Source: Roseateles sp. DAIF2
Lineage (GTDB): Bacteria > Pseudomonadota > Gammaproteobacteria > Burkholderiales > Burkholderiaceae_C
DNA length: 64,000 bases
Reading direction: 5' to 3'
Assembly (NCBI RefSeq): GCF_015624425.1
Contig: NZ_CP049919.1
Location: forward strand, 3,162,001 to 3,226,000
This document shows positions 25,900-34,145 of this stretch, piece by piece. The notes beneath the pieces were generated by a model. The model saw only the letters and a list, made by a program, of their open reading frames with translations. It was not told the DNA's origin and made no database searches. Numbering within the stretch: the first letter of the stretch is position 1; each line of letters begins with the position of its first letter. A program made the position numbers and the translations under genes.

Positions 25900-27189
25900 T
25901 CAGCGGCCGGACGCGACGGCCGCGCCGCCCATCACCTCGGTCTTGCGGACCTCGGTCCAGTACATCCAGATCAGCGAGACCCAGACCACGCCATACATCA
26001 GCATGAAGGCGCTGGAACGGACGCCGGTCAGGTCCATCAGCACACCGAACAGGATCGGCAATACGAAGCCGCCCAGGCCACCGGCCAGGCCGACGATGCC
26101 GCTGATCGCGCCGATGTTCTGGCCGTAGTCGTCGCTGATGTACTTGAAGACGCTGGCCTTGCCGAAGGCCCAGGCGATGCCCAATGCGAACATCAGCGCG
26201 GTGAAGGTGTAGACATTCAGGCCGATGTGGAAGCTGCGCACGCCGTCCACGGTCTGGATGCTCAGCTCGGTCTGCGGGTAGGACAGCAGGAACAGGCAGA
26301 TCCAGCTGACCCACATCACCCACCAGGTGACGCTATGGGCCCCGTACTTGTCGCTGAGCCAGCCGCCGATGGCGCGCAGCACGCCGCCGGGCAGGGAAAA
26401 GCAGGCCGCCAGCAGTGCGGCGACGCGGATGTCCAGCCCGTACTCGCCGACGTAGTACTGCACCATCCACAGCGACAGCGCCACATAGCCGCCGAACACG
26501 ATGCTGTAGTACTGGCAGTACTTCAGCACCTTGGGATCCTTCAGGGCCTGCAGCTGCTCGCGGAAGCTGGCCCTGCTGGCCACCAGGTGCGCGTCGTCGT
26601 GATGACTGAACAACCAGAACAGGATCGCCGTGCCCAGCAGCACTGCCGCGTAGACCTGAGGCACCATCACCCAGCCAAAACTCACCAGCAGGACCGGTGC
26701 GACAAACTTGTTGACCGCGGCCCCCGAGTTGCCGGCGCCGAAGACGCCCATTGCGAAGCCCTGTCGCGCCTTCGGGAACCAGCGCGCCACATAGGGCGTT
26801 CCCACCGAGAAGGAACCGCCGGCCAAGCCGACAAACAGACCCAGCAGCAGGAACTGCCAGTAGGCGGTCGCATAGCTCAGCAGCCAGATCGGAATGACGC
26901 AGGCCAGCATGGTCGCAAAGAACACCAGGCGGCCGCCGTAGCGGTCGGTCCAGATGCCCAGCGGCACGCGCACCAGGGAGCCTGTCAGCACCGGAGTGGC
27001 GGTCAGCAGGCCGAACTCGGTGGCATTCAGCCCCAGCTGCTTCTTGATCGGGATGCCGATCACGCCAAACATCATCCAGACCATGAAGCAGACGGTGAAG
27101 GCCAGGGTGCTGACGATCAGCACCGACAGTGCACGCGCGCCGACGCGGTCATGCGGGCGGCCGGGGGGATTGCCTTGTGAGGCCGACAT
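25900..27189 (-). CDS. narK1: NarK1-type nitrate transporter (MFS)
   Basis: This 429-residue MFS protein has RVPLGIWTDRYGGR and the nitrate signature GNSGAAVNKFVAP. The NarK1 type is a nitrate/proton symporter that starts import when no nitrite is yet available. The ATG at 27189 has a GGAGAA site 7 bp upstream; open frame continues upstream to 27249 without similarity. It is the first gene of the narK1K2GHJI transcript, and the 175-bp gap upstream holds an FNR-type box and NarL-like repeats. Confidence 0.9.
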   Translation of the reverse strand: MSASQGNPPGRPHDRVGARALSVLIVSTLAFTVCFMVWMMFGVIGIPIKKQLGLNATEFGLLTATPVLTGSLVRVPLGIWTDRYGGRLVFFATMLACVIPIWLLSYATAYWQFLLLGLFVGLAGGSFSVGTPYVARWFPKARQGFAMGVFGAGNSGAAVNKFVAPVLLVSFGWVMVPQVYAAVLLGTAILFWLFSHHDDAHLVASRASFREQLQALKDPKVLKYCQYYSIVFGGYVALSLWMVQYYVGEYGLDIRVAALLAACFSLPGGVLRAIGGWLSDKYGAHSVTWWVMWVSWICLFLLSYPQTELSIQTVDGVRSFHIGLNVYTFTALMFALGIAWAFGKASVFKYISDDYGQNIGAISGIVGLAGGLGGFVLPILFGVLMDLTGVRSSAFMLMYGVVWVSLIWMYWTEVRKTEVMGGAAVASGR

Positions 27190-27280
27190 GGAAGTTCTCC
27201 TCTTCTGGTCCATGTCGACACTGTCGCAAGCGGTGCCCGCTCCGCCCATCCTCCAGCGGCACAGGCGACACGCCGCGAAA

Positions 27281-27320
27281 GAACTAGGAGTCGTGTCCTG
27301 GACTAGTTCGGAAGAACTAG
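27281..27320 (-). promoter_or_regulatory. Phased GAACTAG repeats, candidate NarL sites
   Basis: The heptamer GAACTAG occurs at 27281-27287 and 27314-27320 and inverted (CTAGTTC) at 27303-27309. Centres are 22 and 11 bp apart, two and one helix turns. The inner pair forms TAGTTCG-GA-AGAACTA, a 7-2-7 arrangement like NarL sites (TACYYMT-N2-AKRRGTA), matching about 11 of 14 positions. It lies between narL and narK1, 92-131 bp before the narK1 start. Confidence 0.5.
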
Positions 27321-27333
27321 GCGATGCAGGCGT

Positions 27334-27347
27334 TTGCGGTGGATCAA
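27334..27347 (-). promoter_or_regulatory. Putative FNR/Dnr-type box of the narK1K2GHJI promoter
   Basis: The plus strand reads TTGCGGTGGATCAA, nearly identical to the box at 2845. It lies 18 bp from the narL stop and 145 bp upstream of narK1. Activation at -41.5 on the minus strand would start transcription near 27299, within the GAACTAG repeats. Confidence 0.6.
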
Positions 27348-27364
27348 ACGTCCGGGCGGCCGGT

Positions 27365-28057
27365 TCAGGCCAGACCGCGCTCCGTGGCCCAGACCGCCAC
27401 CTGCACCCGCGAGCTCAGCTCCAGCTTGCGCAGGATGTGCTGCACATGGATCTTCACCGTGGTTTCGGCGATGCCCAGGGCGCGCGCAATCTCCTTGTTG
27501 CTGGCGCCACGGGCCAGCTCGCGCAGGGTCTGCTGCTCTCGCGGCGACAAGCCCGCCAGATCCTCGCCCTGCATCGATGCAGCAACCGGAGCCGATACGG
27601 GCTCCGGTCGGGCCGAGGTGCTGGCGCGGAAGGCCCGCACCAGCTTGTGCGTCATCTCCGGGCTGACGACCGACTCACCGGCCACCGCCCGGCGGATCGC
27701 GGTCGCCAGGTCCGGACCGTCCATGGTCTTCAGCAGATAGCCCGCAGCACCGGCGCGCAGCGCGGCGGCCAGATCCTCCTCGTCCTCGCTGACGGTCAGC
27801 ATCAGGAACAATGTGCGCGGCGCCAGCTCCAGCAGGCCCGGCAACAGGTCCACGCCGTTGACGCCGGGCATGTGGTTGTCCAGCAGTACCACGTCGGGCT
27901 GCAGCTCGCGCAGGCTGCGCAATGCCTCGCCGCCGTCGCCGGCCTCGGCCACCACCGCCAGACCCGGCTCCAGCGACAGCAGCGCCACCAGTCCGCGCCG
28001 GAACAGGCGATGATCGTCCACCACCATCAGGCTCACCGGTGCTTGGGTTGGGTTCAT
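27365..28057 (-). CDS. narL: Nitrate/nitrite response regulator NarL
   Basis: This 230-residue protein has a receiver domain with acidic pair D14/D15, phosphorylation site D60 (DVVLLDNHMP) and the conserved lysine in YLLKTMDG. A LuxR-type HTH occupies about 168-228 (LSPREQQTLRELARGASNKEIARALGIAETTVKIHVQHILRKL). It overlaps narX by 4 bp. With NarX it should activate the nar operon in nitrate. Confidence 0.92.
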   Translation of the reverse strand: MNPTQAPVSLMVVDDHRLFRRGLVALLSLEPGLAVVAEAGDGGEALRSLRELQPDVVLLDNHMPGVNGVDLLPGLLELAPRTLFLMLTVSEDEEDLAAALRAGAAGYLLKTMDGPDLATAIRRAVAGESVVSPEMTHKLVRAFRASTSARPEPVSAPVAASMQGEDLAGLSPREQQTLRELARGASNKEIARALGIAETTVKIHVQHILRKLELSSRVQVAVWATERGLA

Positions 28058-29979
28058 GCGGCTTGCTCCTGCTGGCTCTCATCGGTTTCGACCGCATCGC
28101 CGCCATCCGGCGGCAATTCCAGCCGGATGCGCGTGCCGCGGCCCGGCGCGCTGTCAATACGCAGCAAGGCGCCTATGCGCTGGGCACGCTCGCGCATGAT
28201 GCGCAGACCGACATGGCTGCCCTCCTCTCCACCCGGGCCATGGCCAACGTCGAAGCCTCGCCCATCATCCCTGACCTCGAAGCACCAATGCGGCGCCTGA
28301 TGCACATGCAGCGCCACCTCGGCCGCGCCGGAGTGCTTGCGGGCGTTCGACAGCGCCTCCTGCACCACATGAAGCACCTGCACCTGCTGATCGGGCGGTA
28401 GCGGCACCGCATCACCGCTGATCGTCATCGAGGTCGCAATGCCGCTTTGACGCTCGAACTTGGCCAGCGTGCTGCGCAGCGCATGCTCGATGTCCTCATG
28501 ACCGGAACGGGTGCGGAAATGCAGCAGCAGCTCCCGCACATCGGCATAGCTCTCGCGCACGCCGGCGTCGATCTCGGCCAAGCTGCGATCGACCTTGGCC
28601 GGCTCGTTCTTGTGGAGCGCGTCGCGCAACAGGGCGACCTGGATCTTCAGGAAGGCGAGCGACTGCGCGATCGAGTCATGCAGTTCCTGAGCCAGCAGGT
28701 TGCGCTCCTGGCTCACCGCCAGCTCACGATCACGGGCGGCCAAGCGCAGGTTCTCCAGCTGGGTCGCGACATGCCCCACCATCGCGTCCAGCAGCTGCCG
28801 CTCGTTGGGCGACATCGTGCGTTCACCATAGAAGAACAGCTCGACCTCGCCGATGCCGTGCTGGGCCGTTCGCATCGGGATCACGACCACGGTCTGGTAA
28901 CCGGCCGCCTCACAGTGGCGCAGGGACTGCGGACCGATCGAACGGATCGGAATCACGCGCGTCCCCGGCAACTCGCCTGGCGGCTGATCGCCACAGGCGC
29001 ATGAACCGACCTGCACGCAACGTTCGGCTTCGAGCAGCGCCTCCGGCAGGCTGGTCTGCGCCAGCAGCAGCAGCCGTTTGCCTGCCTGGTCAACCAGGCG
29101 CACCGCCGCCGCATCCGCACCCGCGACCTCGCGGATCTTGCGGGCGAAGGTCTGCGCCAGCGTCTCAAGCCGGGTCTGGCTGCTGCCCAGCAGCGCCACC
29201 TCGTAAAGAGCGGCGAGGCGTTCGTTCTGGCGGGCCAGGTCGGCGGTCTTCTCCGCTACCCGGTCCTCCAGCCCACGATAGCTACGCTGCAAGGTATCGG
29301 CCATGCGGTTGAAGCCGCGTGCCAGGCTTGCGAACTCCTCGACCGAGTTCCGCTCGTCGATGCGCTGAGAGAAGTCGCGCCGTGCCATCGTGGCCAATCC
29401 GTCTCGCAGGCGCTGCAGCGGCCGCACGATCCAGACGAAGGTGCCCGAGACAAAGGCCACCGAGGCCGCTGCCACCAGCACGACCAGGCCGAAGCACAAG
29501 CCGCCCAACATCGCGGTCCGGCTCGCGATCGTGTGCTCGATCGCGCTGACCAGGCGGTCCACCGTCTCGACCATTGCATCCGCTTCGGCGCGCAGCGAAG
29601 GGAGTGGTTCATCCGAGTTGAGCAGTGCCTCGCGTAATCGCGGCCAGCGCGCCGCCACTGCAGCCAGTTGGGTCTGGCAAGCCTCGTTGGAAGGCACAAA
29701 CAGCGGCCGCTCGACGTCGCCTTCGCGCAGCCGCTGCACCATCGCATCAAATTGTGCGACCGTCACAGCCAGTTGCTGCGGGTCGGCGCTGGTGCTTCGG
29801 TCCAGCACCATGCGGTAGGTCGCCATGCGCATGCGGCCCGCCTCGTTGATCGCTCCCGCGCCCCCCTCCAGCTGCCAGGACACCCACAGGGTGAAGGCGA
29901 TCGACGCCAGCGCCACGATCATGAAAGTGGTCTGGATCAGCGCCAACTTGCCGGCGAGGCTGCGTAGAAAGCGGGGCAT
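28054..29979 (-). CDS. narX: Nitrate/nitrite sensor histidine kinase NarX
   Basis: This 641-residue sensor has a first membrane helix at about 12-35, followed at once by the nitrate-binding P-box (NEAGRMRMATYRM, about 45-57). After the periplasmic part come a second helix near 160-185, a HAMP linker, a GAF-like region with cysteines (CVQVGSCACG), and a HisKA_3/HATPase module with the phosphohistidine in QELHDSIAQSLAFLK. It precedes narL in the same transcript. An FNR-type box lies 34 bp before the start codon. Confidence 0.92.
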   Translation of the reverse strand: MPRFLRSLAGKLALIQTTFMIVALASIAFTLWVSWQLEGGAGAINEAGRMRMATYRMVLDRSTSADPQQLAVTVAQFDAMVQRLREGDVERPLFVPSNEACQTQLAAVAARWPRLREALLNSDEPLPSLRAEADAMVETVDRLVSAIEHTIASRTAMLGGLCFGLVVLVAAASVAFVSGTFVWIVRPLQRLRDGLATMARRDFSQRIDERNSVEEFASLARGFNRMADTLQRSYRGLEDRVAEKTADLARQNERLAALYEVALLGSSQTRLETLAQTFARKIREVAGADAAAVRLVDQAGKRLLLLAQTSLPEALLEAERCVQVGSCACGDQPPGELPGTRVIPIRSIGPQSLRHCEAAGYQTVVVIPMRTAQHGIGEVELFFYGERTMSPNERQLLDAMVGHVATQLENLRLAARDRELAVSQERNLLAQELHDSIAQSLAFLKIQVALLRDALHKNEPAKVDRSLAEIDAGVRESYADVRELLLHFRTRSGHEDIEHALRSTLAKFERQSGIATSMTISGDAVPLPPDQQVQVLHVVQEALSNARKHSGAAEVALHVHQAPHWCFEVRDDGRGFDVGHGPGGEEGSHVGLRIMRERAQRIGALLRIDSAPGRGTRIRLELPPDGGDAVETDESQQEQAA

Positions 29980-30463
29980 GCGTCGAGGTTAACGACCGCC
30001 GCGATCCTGCAATTGACATGCATCAAGCGCATGGCAGTTCATCGAGGTGGCTCTGCGTCACAAATTTCAGCCCGTTTCGGCAAGTTGCGATTCATGGCAG
30101 TCGATGTGAAACAGGGCTTGGTGGACCTTGTCCAACAGCTTTTTTGCGGACGCCGGTTCGCCCCCCGCCGACCAGTTTTCTTAATGAGTGCCGGGCCGCT
30201 TGTCCAGTCTCCCAACTCAGCCGCTCACGGCGTGCGAATATGTAGCCCCAGCGAATCTGAATCTGCCTTGCGGCAAATCAAGCCATTTGTGTCGCTCCTC
30301 AGGCTGGTAACTACTTTTATGTCGCACTCCAACGACGAGAATCCCTTGGTTCATCGCCTTCGTCTTCTATGGAAGCGCCTTGGAGTCGTTAAAGGAAATC
30401 CTGTCGCCGCACTCCTGCCATCTGATCCTAAAGCGCTCTGCTTGGCCTGACGATCAGTTCAGC
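29980..30463. other. Gene-free stretch between narX and the HTH gene
   Basis: No convincing gene is seen. It holds a good FNR-type box at 30013 and a weaker one at 30268 (TTGCGGCAAATCAA). G+C falls from here onward and marks the start of the islet. An open frame from 30013 to 30450 lacks a ribosome site and similarity. Confidence 0.5.
30013..30026 (-). promoter_or_regulatory. Putative FNR-type box upstream of narX
   Basis: TTGACATGCATCAA matches TTGAT-N4-ATCAA at nine of ten defined positions, the best match in the window. It is 34 bp before the narX ATG. A -41.5 start would fall on the ATG itself, so the regulator may act from another distance, or on a plus-strand transcript. Confidence 0.55.
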
Positions 30464-30820
30464 ATGTTGAACCGCTTGCCGACGCCGACAGAATGCCCCG
30501 ATCTCCGCTACATCCTTGCCGACCTCGGCAACCCAGCGCCGGCCGCGCTGGCTTCGGCGCTTGGTGTTTCTCTTGCGACCGTGCGGCGATGGCTTCGCGA
30601 GGACCGGGCACCGCGCCCGGTCATGCTTACCCTGTTCCGGCTGACGCGCTGGGGCATGTCGCGCGTCGATGCTGAAGCCGTCAACGCGGCCCGGTTGCAT
30701 GCGGGCCGCGTCCTGGCACTTGAGCACGAGAACCGCCGACTACGACGCGAGCTGGCACGCGTCGTCAGTATCGGCGACTTCGGCAGCGCTAACGATCCGG
30801 CCGTCGAGCGTTTCGCATGA
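30464..30820 (+). CDS. Small helix-turn-helix protein of the islet
   Basis: The protein has 118 residues. The HTH is at about 24-45 (ALASALGVSLATVRRWLRED), followed by a basic leucine-rich helix (HAGRVLALEHENRRLRRELARV). Similar small proteins occur in phage- or plasmid-derived regions of Burkholderiales as far as I recall, but I cannot name the family. The start MLNRLPTPTECPDL was taken from the first ATG without excess upstream sequence; the frame is open from 30380. It may be a regulator of the lost mobile element. Confidence 0.6.
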   Translation: MLNRLPTPTECPDLRYILADLGNPAPAALASALGVSLATVRRWLREDRAPRPVMLTLFRLTRWGMSRVDAEAVNAARLHAGRVLALEHENRRLRRELARVVSIGDFGSANDPAVERFA

Positions 30821-30856
30821 GAAACCTCATCAGCCAATCCCAGTACCAACTATGGC

Positions 30857-30898
30857 AAAAAAACAAGGGCCGCTTGCGGTAGTGCAAGCGGCCCTTGT
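30857..30898 (-). terminator. Rho-independent terminator for the minus-strand islet genes
   Basis: A perfect 15-bp stem (ACAAGGGCCGCTTGC / GCAAGCGGCCCTTGT) with a 6-nt loop GGTAGT lies at 30863-30898. On the minus strand it is followed by a run of seven T (30863-30857). It ends transcription 24 bp after the stop of the gene at 30922. Confidence 0.88.
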
Positions 30899-30921
30899 CG
30901 CCGACTCTGGCTAGGCTCTAG

Positions 30922-31206
30922 CTAAATGGTCATCACTGCGATCGCGATCAGCAACGCCACAAGAAAGTCAAATGTGTTTGAGGCATAGCCGCTCCTAAGG
31001 GTCATCTTGTAGACCTCTCCCGGCGTTTTCCTAAAAAGCCGCTGCCGCCACATTTCACGAAGAGCGTGGATGCAAAAAAGAACGGCCAGCATTGCCCAAG
31101 CAGCCTTAATCGGCATCACTCGATAGCTCGGATCGAAGATCAGAATAACGGACAAGAGCACAGATGCGAACTTGACTAGAAATAGGGAGGATTCAATCGG
31201 CTTCAT
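30922..31206 (-). CDS. Small membrane protein, possible partner of the secreted islet protein
   Basis: The 94-residue protein begins MKPIESSLFLVKFASVLLSVILIFD and has about three hydrophobic helices (about 8-25, 35-52 and 75-93). G+C is well below that of neighbours. It starts 33 bp after the secreted-protein gene and ends before a strong terminator, so both form one transcript. A short three-helix protein after a secreted protein resembles an immunity partner of a toxin; this is inference with no sequence match. Confidence 0.6.
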   Translation of the reverse strand: MKPIESSLFLVKFASVLLSVILIFDPSYRVMPIKAAWAMLAVLFCIHALREMWRQRLFRKTPGEVYKMTLRSGYASNTFDFLVALLIAIAVMTI

Positions 31207-31239
31207 GAAAGCTCTTGCTCCACATTTATTCAAAGCACA

Positions 31240-32362
31240 TTAGAGCTCTTCACAAAGAGTTCCATAGTATCGGCTGCATCCGCCGCCGCCGCTCCAATCT
31301 CGCCATTCACTGACGACATCCCAATCTCCGCCGGTACTTTGCATCAAGTAGTTGGTCTGCGAATCCAGTCCAAACAGGGCAGCTGCAGACTGCTGCAGTT
31401 GACCTTGTGCGGCAAGGGATGTGGCTGTGCTGAAGGCATCGACCATGCCAGCAATGGTGCCACCCATAGTTTCATACAAGTTTGGGGAGTATGTTCTCAT
31501 GAGATCGGCGATGACGGTGCCTACGGCGTAGCCGGCTGCGTAGGAAAGTGCGACCTGCTTACCGAGCAACATACTTGTCTCATAAAGCGCACCAGTTACG
31601 CCCAAAGAGCCGATGGGCGCTGTTCGGAAGCTGAGATAAATCTCAGTAGGAGTGTAGTTTAAAAAATGTCCGATCTGTGTTTTCACGAAGCCCGCACGTC
31701 CAAAACTTGTGTTGCCCCCCATCAAAGGTCTCACTTCTTGCAATCTCAGGCGAGAAAGGCCCTCTGTAATAATCCCAGCTGTAAGATATATTTTTTGCGC
31801 GTGCCGGCGCAAATTTTCCTAACGGGCCAAATTGCCGACTTCCCGGCACGGGGGAAGAGAACATGGTATTTGAATTCTTCTGAAAGTCCAAAGACTTCCC
31901 TGGTGCAGAACGCAGAACTGCGTCGTACACAGGCGCAAAGCCAAAGTGCCTAGAAACTCTTCCGAGATCAGGGGCGCTCAATCGATGTGAAAGAATGTCA
32001 AGCAAACGCCCTTGATGACCTGTATCCGTTGATGCGTTTACATACAGCTGAGCCAAATCGCTGAGCTCGGCCTCACTCAAACGAGACAAGAGCGCAGCAG
32101 TCTCACGCGAATCCAATCGGGCAAAATTCTGATCAATTGCCTTTGGGAAATTCTTGTGAATTATCCAAGATGGATCAACCCGAGCGGGTGCTCCGTCGCT
32201 AAGGCTTCTCAATGGTTTTTCCAAAGCAGCTCTAGACGCGATATCTGGAGCAGATGATGCACTGAACGGTTTGGCTTGAGCCGTTTGGAAGGTCAGCGCC
32301 ATGAAAATGGTCGCAATCGCAGTCGAAACGAGTAATTGGCAATTCATAAATACCCCATTCAT
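31240..32362 (-). pseudogene. Secreted protein gene split by a frameshift at a G6/C6 run
   Basis: The first frame (32362 or 32347 down to 31643) encodes a clear signal peptide, MNCQLLVSTAIATIFMALT ending at AQA, and a soluble domain to about residue 215. The second frame (31812 to 31240) encodes a hydrophobic, glycine-rich part ending SGGGGCSRYYGTLCEEL. The two overlap, and removing one base from the C6 run at 31715-31720 joins them as SETFDGG then NTSFGRAGFVKT, giving about 370 residues. It may be a broken gene, a phase-variable gene or a sequencing error. I do not recognise the family. G+C is near 50 percent, indicating transfer. Confidence 0.6.
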
Positions 32363-32937
32363 TGTCGGACCTCGCGAACGACTCTGTTCCTTCCCATTGC
32401 AATGTGATAGCCCCCCTTAAGAGGGCGTGAAGGCTGAGGCAAGTGACATTGACAGTGGCTTTGGACGGTGGCGGCCCAGTAACAAACGTCTGCGCCAATA
32501 TCAGACTACCTAAGCGCTTCCCTTCGGGACCGGGCTCTATGGCTTCGCCACCAAGCCCTGCGGTCTTGGCCCATTCGGGTAACGATCCCTAGCGCACTGC
32601 CCTGCCCTCGCCTGTTTCGCTAACCCGGCCGGGCTGCACAGGTCGCGCCAGTCGCTACGCTTGGTGTCACGCCCCGCGCGGCCGCCCGGCCTAGTCAGCC
32701 TCAAAAAGGGGCCGCTGCCTTCACCCCTGGAGCCACCCCCATTGACCCCCGTGCTTGTGCGAGGGGGATCAATGGGGGTGTCTTTATTCCAGGGGTTGCG
32801 GCAGCGACCCCTTTTTGCACCACCGGCGCCGACCCCCACCCCCCGCCCGCCCCGAGGGGCGGGAGCGAGGAAGTCTCTGCTGAAGGTATCCCAATACCGG
32901 GAGCCGAAACGGCGCGCTGCGCCATCAGGAGAGTGCT
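32363..32937. other. Gene-free stretch upstream of the parB remnant
   Basis: This 575-bp region has no supported gene. It contains a large imperfect palindrome (32703-32816) and several shorter GC-rich inverted repeats near 32395-32425 and 32520-32560. Such sequence is usual near plasmid replication or partition genes. No iterons or transposase ends were seen. Confidence 0.45.
32703..32816. repeat. 114-bp imperfect palindrome
   Basis: The arms begin AAAAAGGGG and end CCCCTTTTT. Inner matching blocks are CGCTGCC with GGCAGCG, CCCCTGG with CCAGGGG, and ACCCCCATTGA with TCAATGGGGGT around a centre near 32756. It could form a very long hairpin or cruciform. It lies 120 bp before the parB-like gene and may be a remnant of a partition or transfer region. 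Confidence 0.75.
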
Positions 32938-33468
32938 ATGTCTGTGCATACCCAAATCACGCAGCAAGTCCGCATCGCCGATATCGCCATGGGCGCCAAT
33001 GTGCGCACGTCCACCGGCCTGACGAAGGAGAGCATTGCCAAGCTTGCCGCGTCGATCAAAGCCCATGGCTTGCTGCAACCCATCGTCGTGCGCAAGCTCC
33101 CCGACCTGGACGGCAACGGCTATGAGCTGGTCGCCGGCCAGCGCCGAACGCATGCTTGCATCATGGCCGGCATCACCGAGGTGCCGGCCGTGATCGTGAC
33201 GACCGATGACGGGGAGGCCGCGACGCTGCAACTGGTCGAGAACCTGCAGCGCGAGCAACTCAGCCTGAGCGAGACGGCCGAGGCCGTCCGCACGCTGCTG
33301 GCGATCCATGGCAAGCCCAAGACGGTCGCGGAGAAGCTGGACAAGTCGGCGGCCAGGGTATCCAAGCACCTCAGCCTGACCGCGCCGACCTTCCCGGCCG
33401 AGGTGCGTGAGATCCTGGACAGCACAGCGTTTGATGATCCAAGGCACCTAAGTAGACCTCGCGCGTGA
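32938..33468 (+). CDS. ParB/RepB-like partition protein, truncated
   Basis: This 176-residue protein has the ParB N-terminal domain: ANVRTSTGLTKESIAKLAASIKAHGLLQPIVVRK, GYELVAGQRRTHACIMAG and LVENLQREQLSLSETAEAV, then the start of the HTH (TVAEKLDKSAARVSKHLSL). It ends in DSTAFDDPRHLSRPRA without the remaining DNA-binding and dimer domains. Plasmid or ICE ParB proteins of this type are several hundred residues longer. AGGAG precedes the ATG by 7 bp. It marks the right edge of the mobile remnant. Confidence 0.8.
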   Translation: MSVHTQITQQVRIADIAMGANVRTSTGLTKESIAKLAASIKAHGLLQPIVVRKLPDLDGNGYELVAGQRRTHACIMAGITEVPAVIVTTDDGEAATLQLVENLQREQLSLSETAEAVRTLLAIHGKPKTVAEKLDKSAARVSKHLSLTAPTFPAEVREILDSTAFDDPRHLSRPRA

Positions 33469-33534
33469 ATCTGCGCACCTTAGATCAATGGCAACTGAGG
33501 CTGGCCGTTACGTCCCCCAGTTGGCCAATTCGCT

Positions 33535-34044
33535 TCAGGCTGCGAATGTCCTATGCCCCGATGCCGGGGTTTTCCAGATGCGGCGCACCTGCCAAGCCAT
33601 CAGGACCAGGAAGGCCAGCAGGATGAGGCCAATGACTTGTTGCAGCTTCGGGTCTTCCGGGCCGCTGAACCAGGGCGAGCCGACGGGCAACCGGGTGAAG
33701 GTTTCGGTCATGCCCGGGATCATGTGAAAGAACAAGGTGAGCGAGTAGCCGAGGGTCTCGACATAGATGGCGAGGCGGCTGACTTCACGGGACCGCCCCG
33801 CGGCGACGGCCACGCCCAGAACCACCAGCGTGAGGGCGCCAAGGCCATGCGCGATGTTGAAGCCGCCATGCCTGAAGAGGCCAAAGCCGGTCAGGCAGGT
33901 GATGGCGGTGCAGACGATGTAGGCCTTGCCGAAGCTCAGATCTGCGCCAATACGGCCGGACCTGAAGATCATGGCGTAGCCACAGACAACGGCCACGAGA
34001 GCGAATGCGGTGTGCACCGTTCCGAGAGCGGACAGTCCAAGCAT
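33535..34044 (-). CDS. Four- to five-helix membrane protein
   Basis: This 169-residue hydrophobic protein starts MLGLSALGTVHTAFALVAVVCGYAM. Histidines at H11 and in FRHGGFNIAHGLG and FFHMIPGM lie in or near helices, which would suit a haem or quinone protein, but I do not assign a family. High G+C matches the core genome. It lies about 100 bp downstream of the alpha/beta hydrolase on the same strand. Confidence 0.6.
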   Translation of the reverse strand: MLGLSALGTVHTAFALVAVVCGYAMIFRSGRIGADLSFGKAYIVCTAITCLTGFGLFRHGGFNIAHGLGALTLVVLGVAVAAGRSREVSRLAIYVETLGYSLTLFFHMIPGMTETFTRLPVGSPWFSGPEDPKLQQVIGLILLAFLVLMAWQVRRIWKTPASGHRTFAA

Positions 34045-34145
34045 GATGAGGATGTTCCTTTCAGCCTCTGCGCCGCGTCGCTGCAGACCTCGAAACGCAT
34101 CCGGCGCAGGCGGACGGGCACAACCCGCGCCGGATCACAGGCAGT

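Noticed and set aside
24520..27180. Open frame of 886 codons opposite the narK genes
   Set aside because: Composition is His-, Gln- and Arg-rich nonsense, typical of antisense frames; narK1 and narK2 are certain.
30268..30281. TTGCGGCAAATCAA as another FNR-type box
   Set aside because: It matches the local pattern but is 183 bp from the nearest plus-strand start and 289 bp from narX; could be chance, so not listed as a site.
30013..30450. Possible 145-codon gene between narX and the HTH gene
   Set aside because: It has no ribosome site, low-complexity sequence and overlaps the FNR-type box; left as intergenic.
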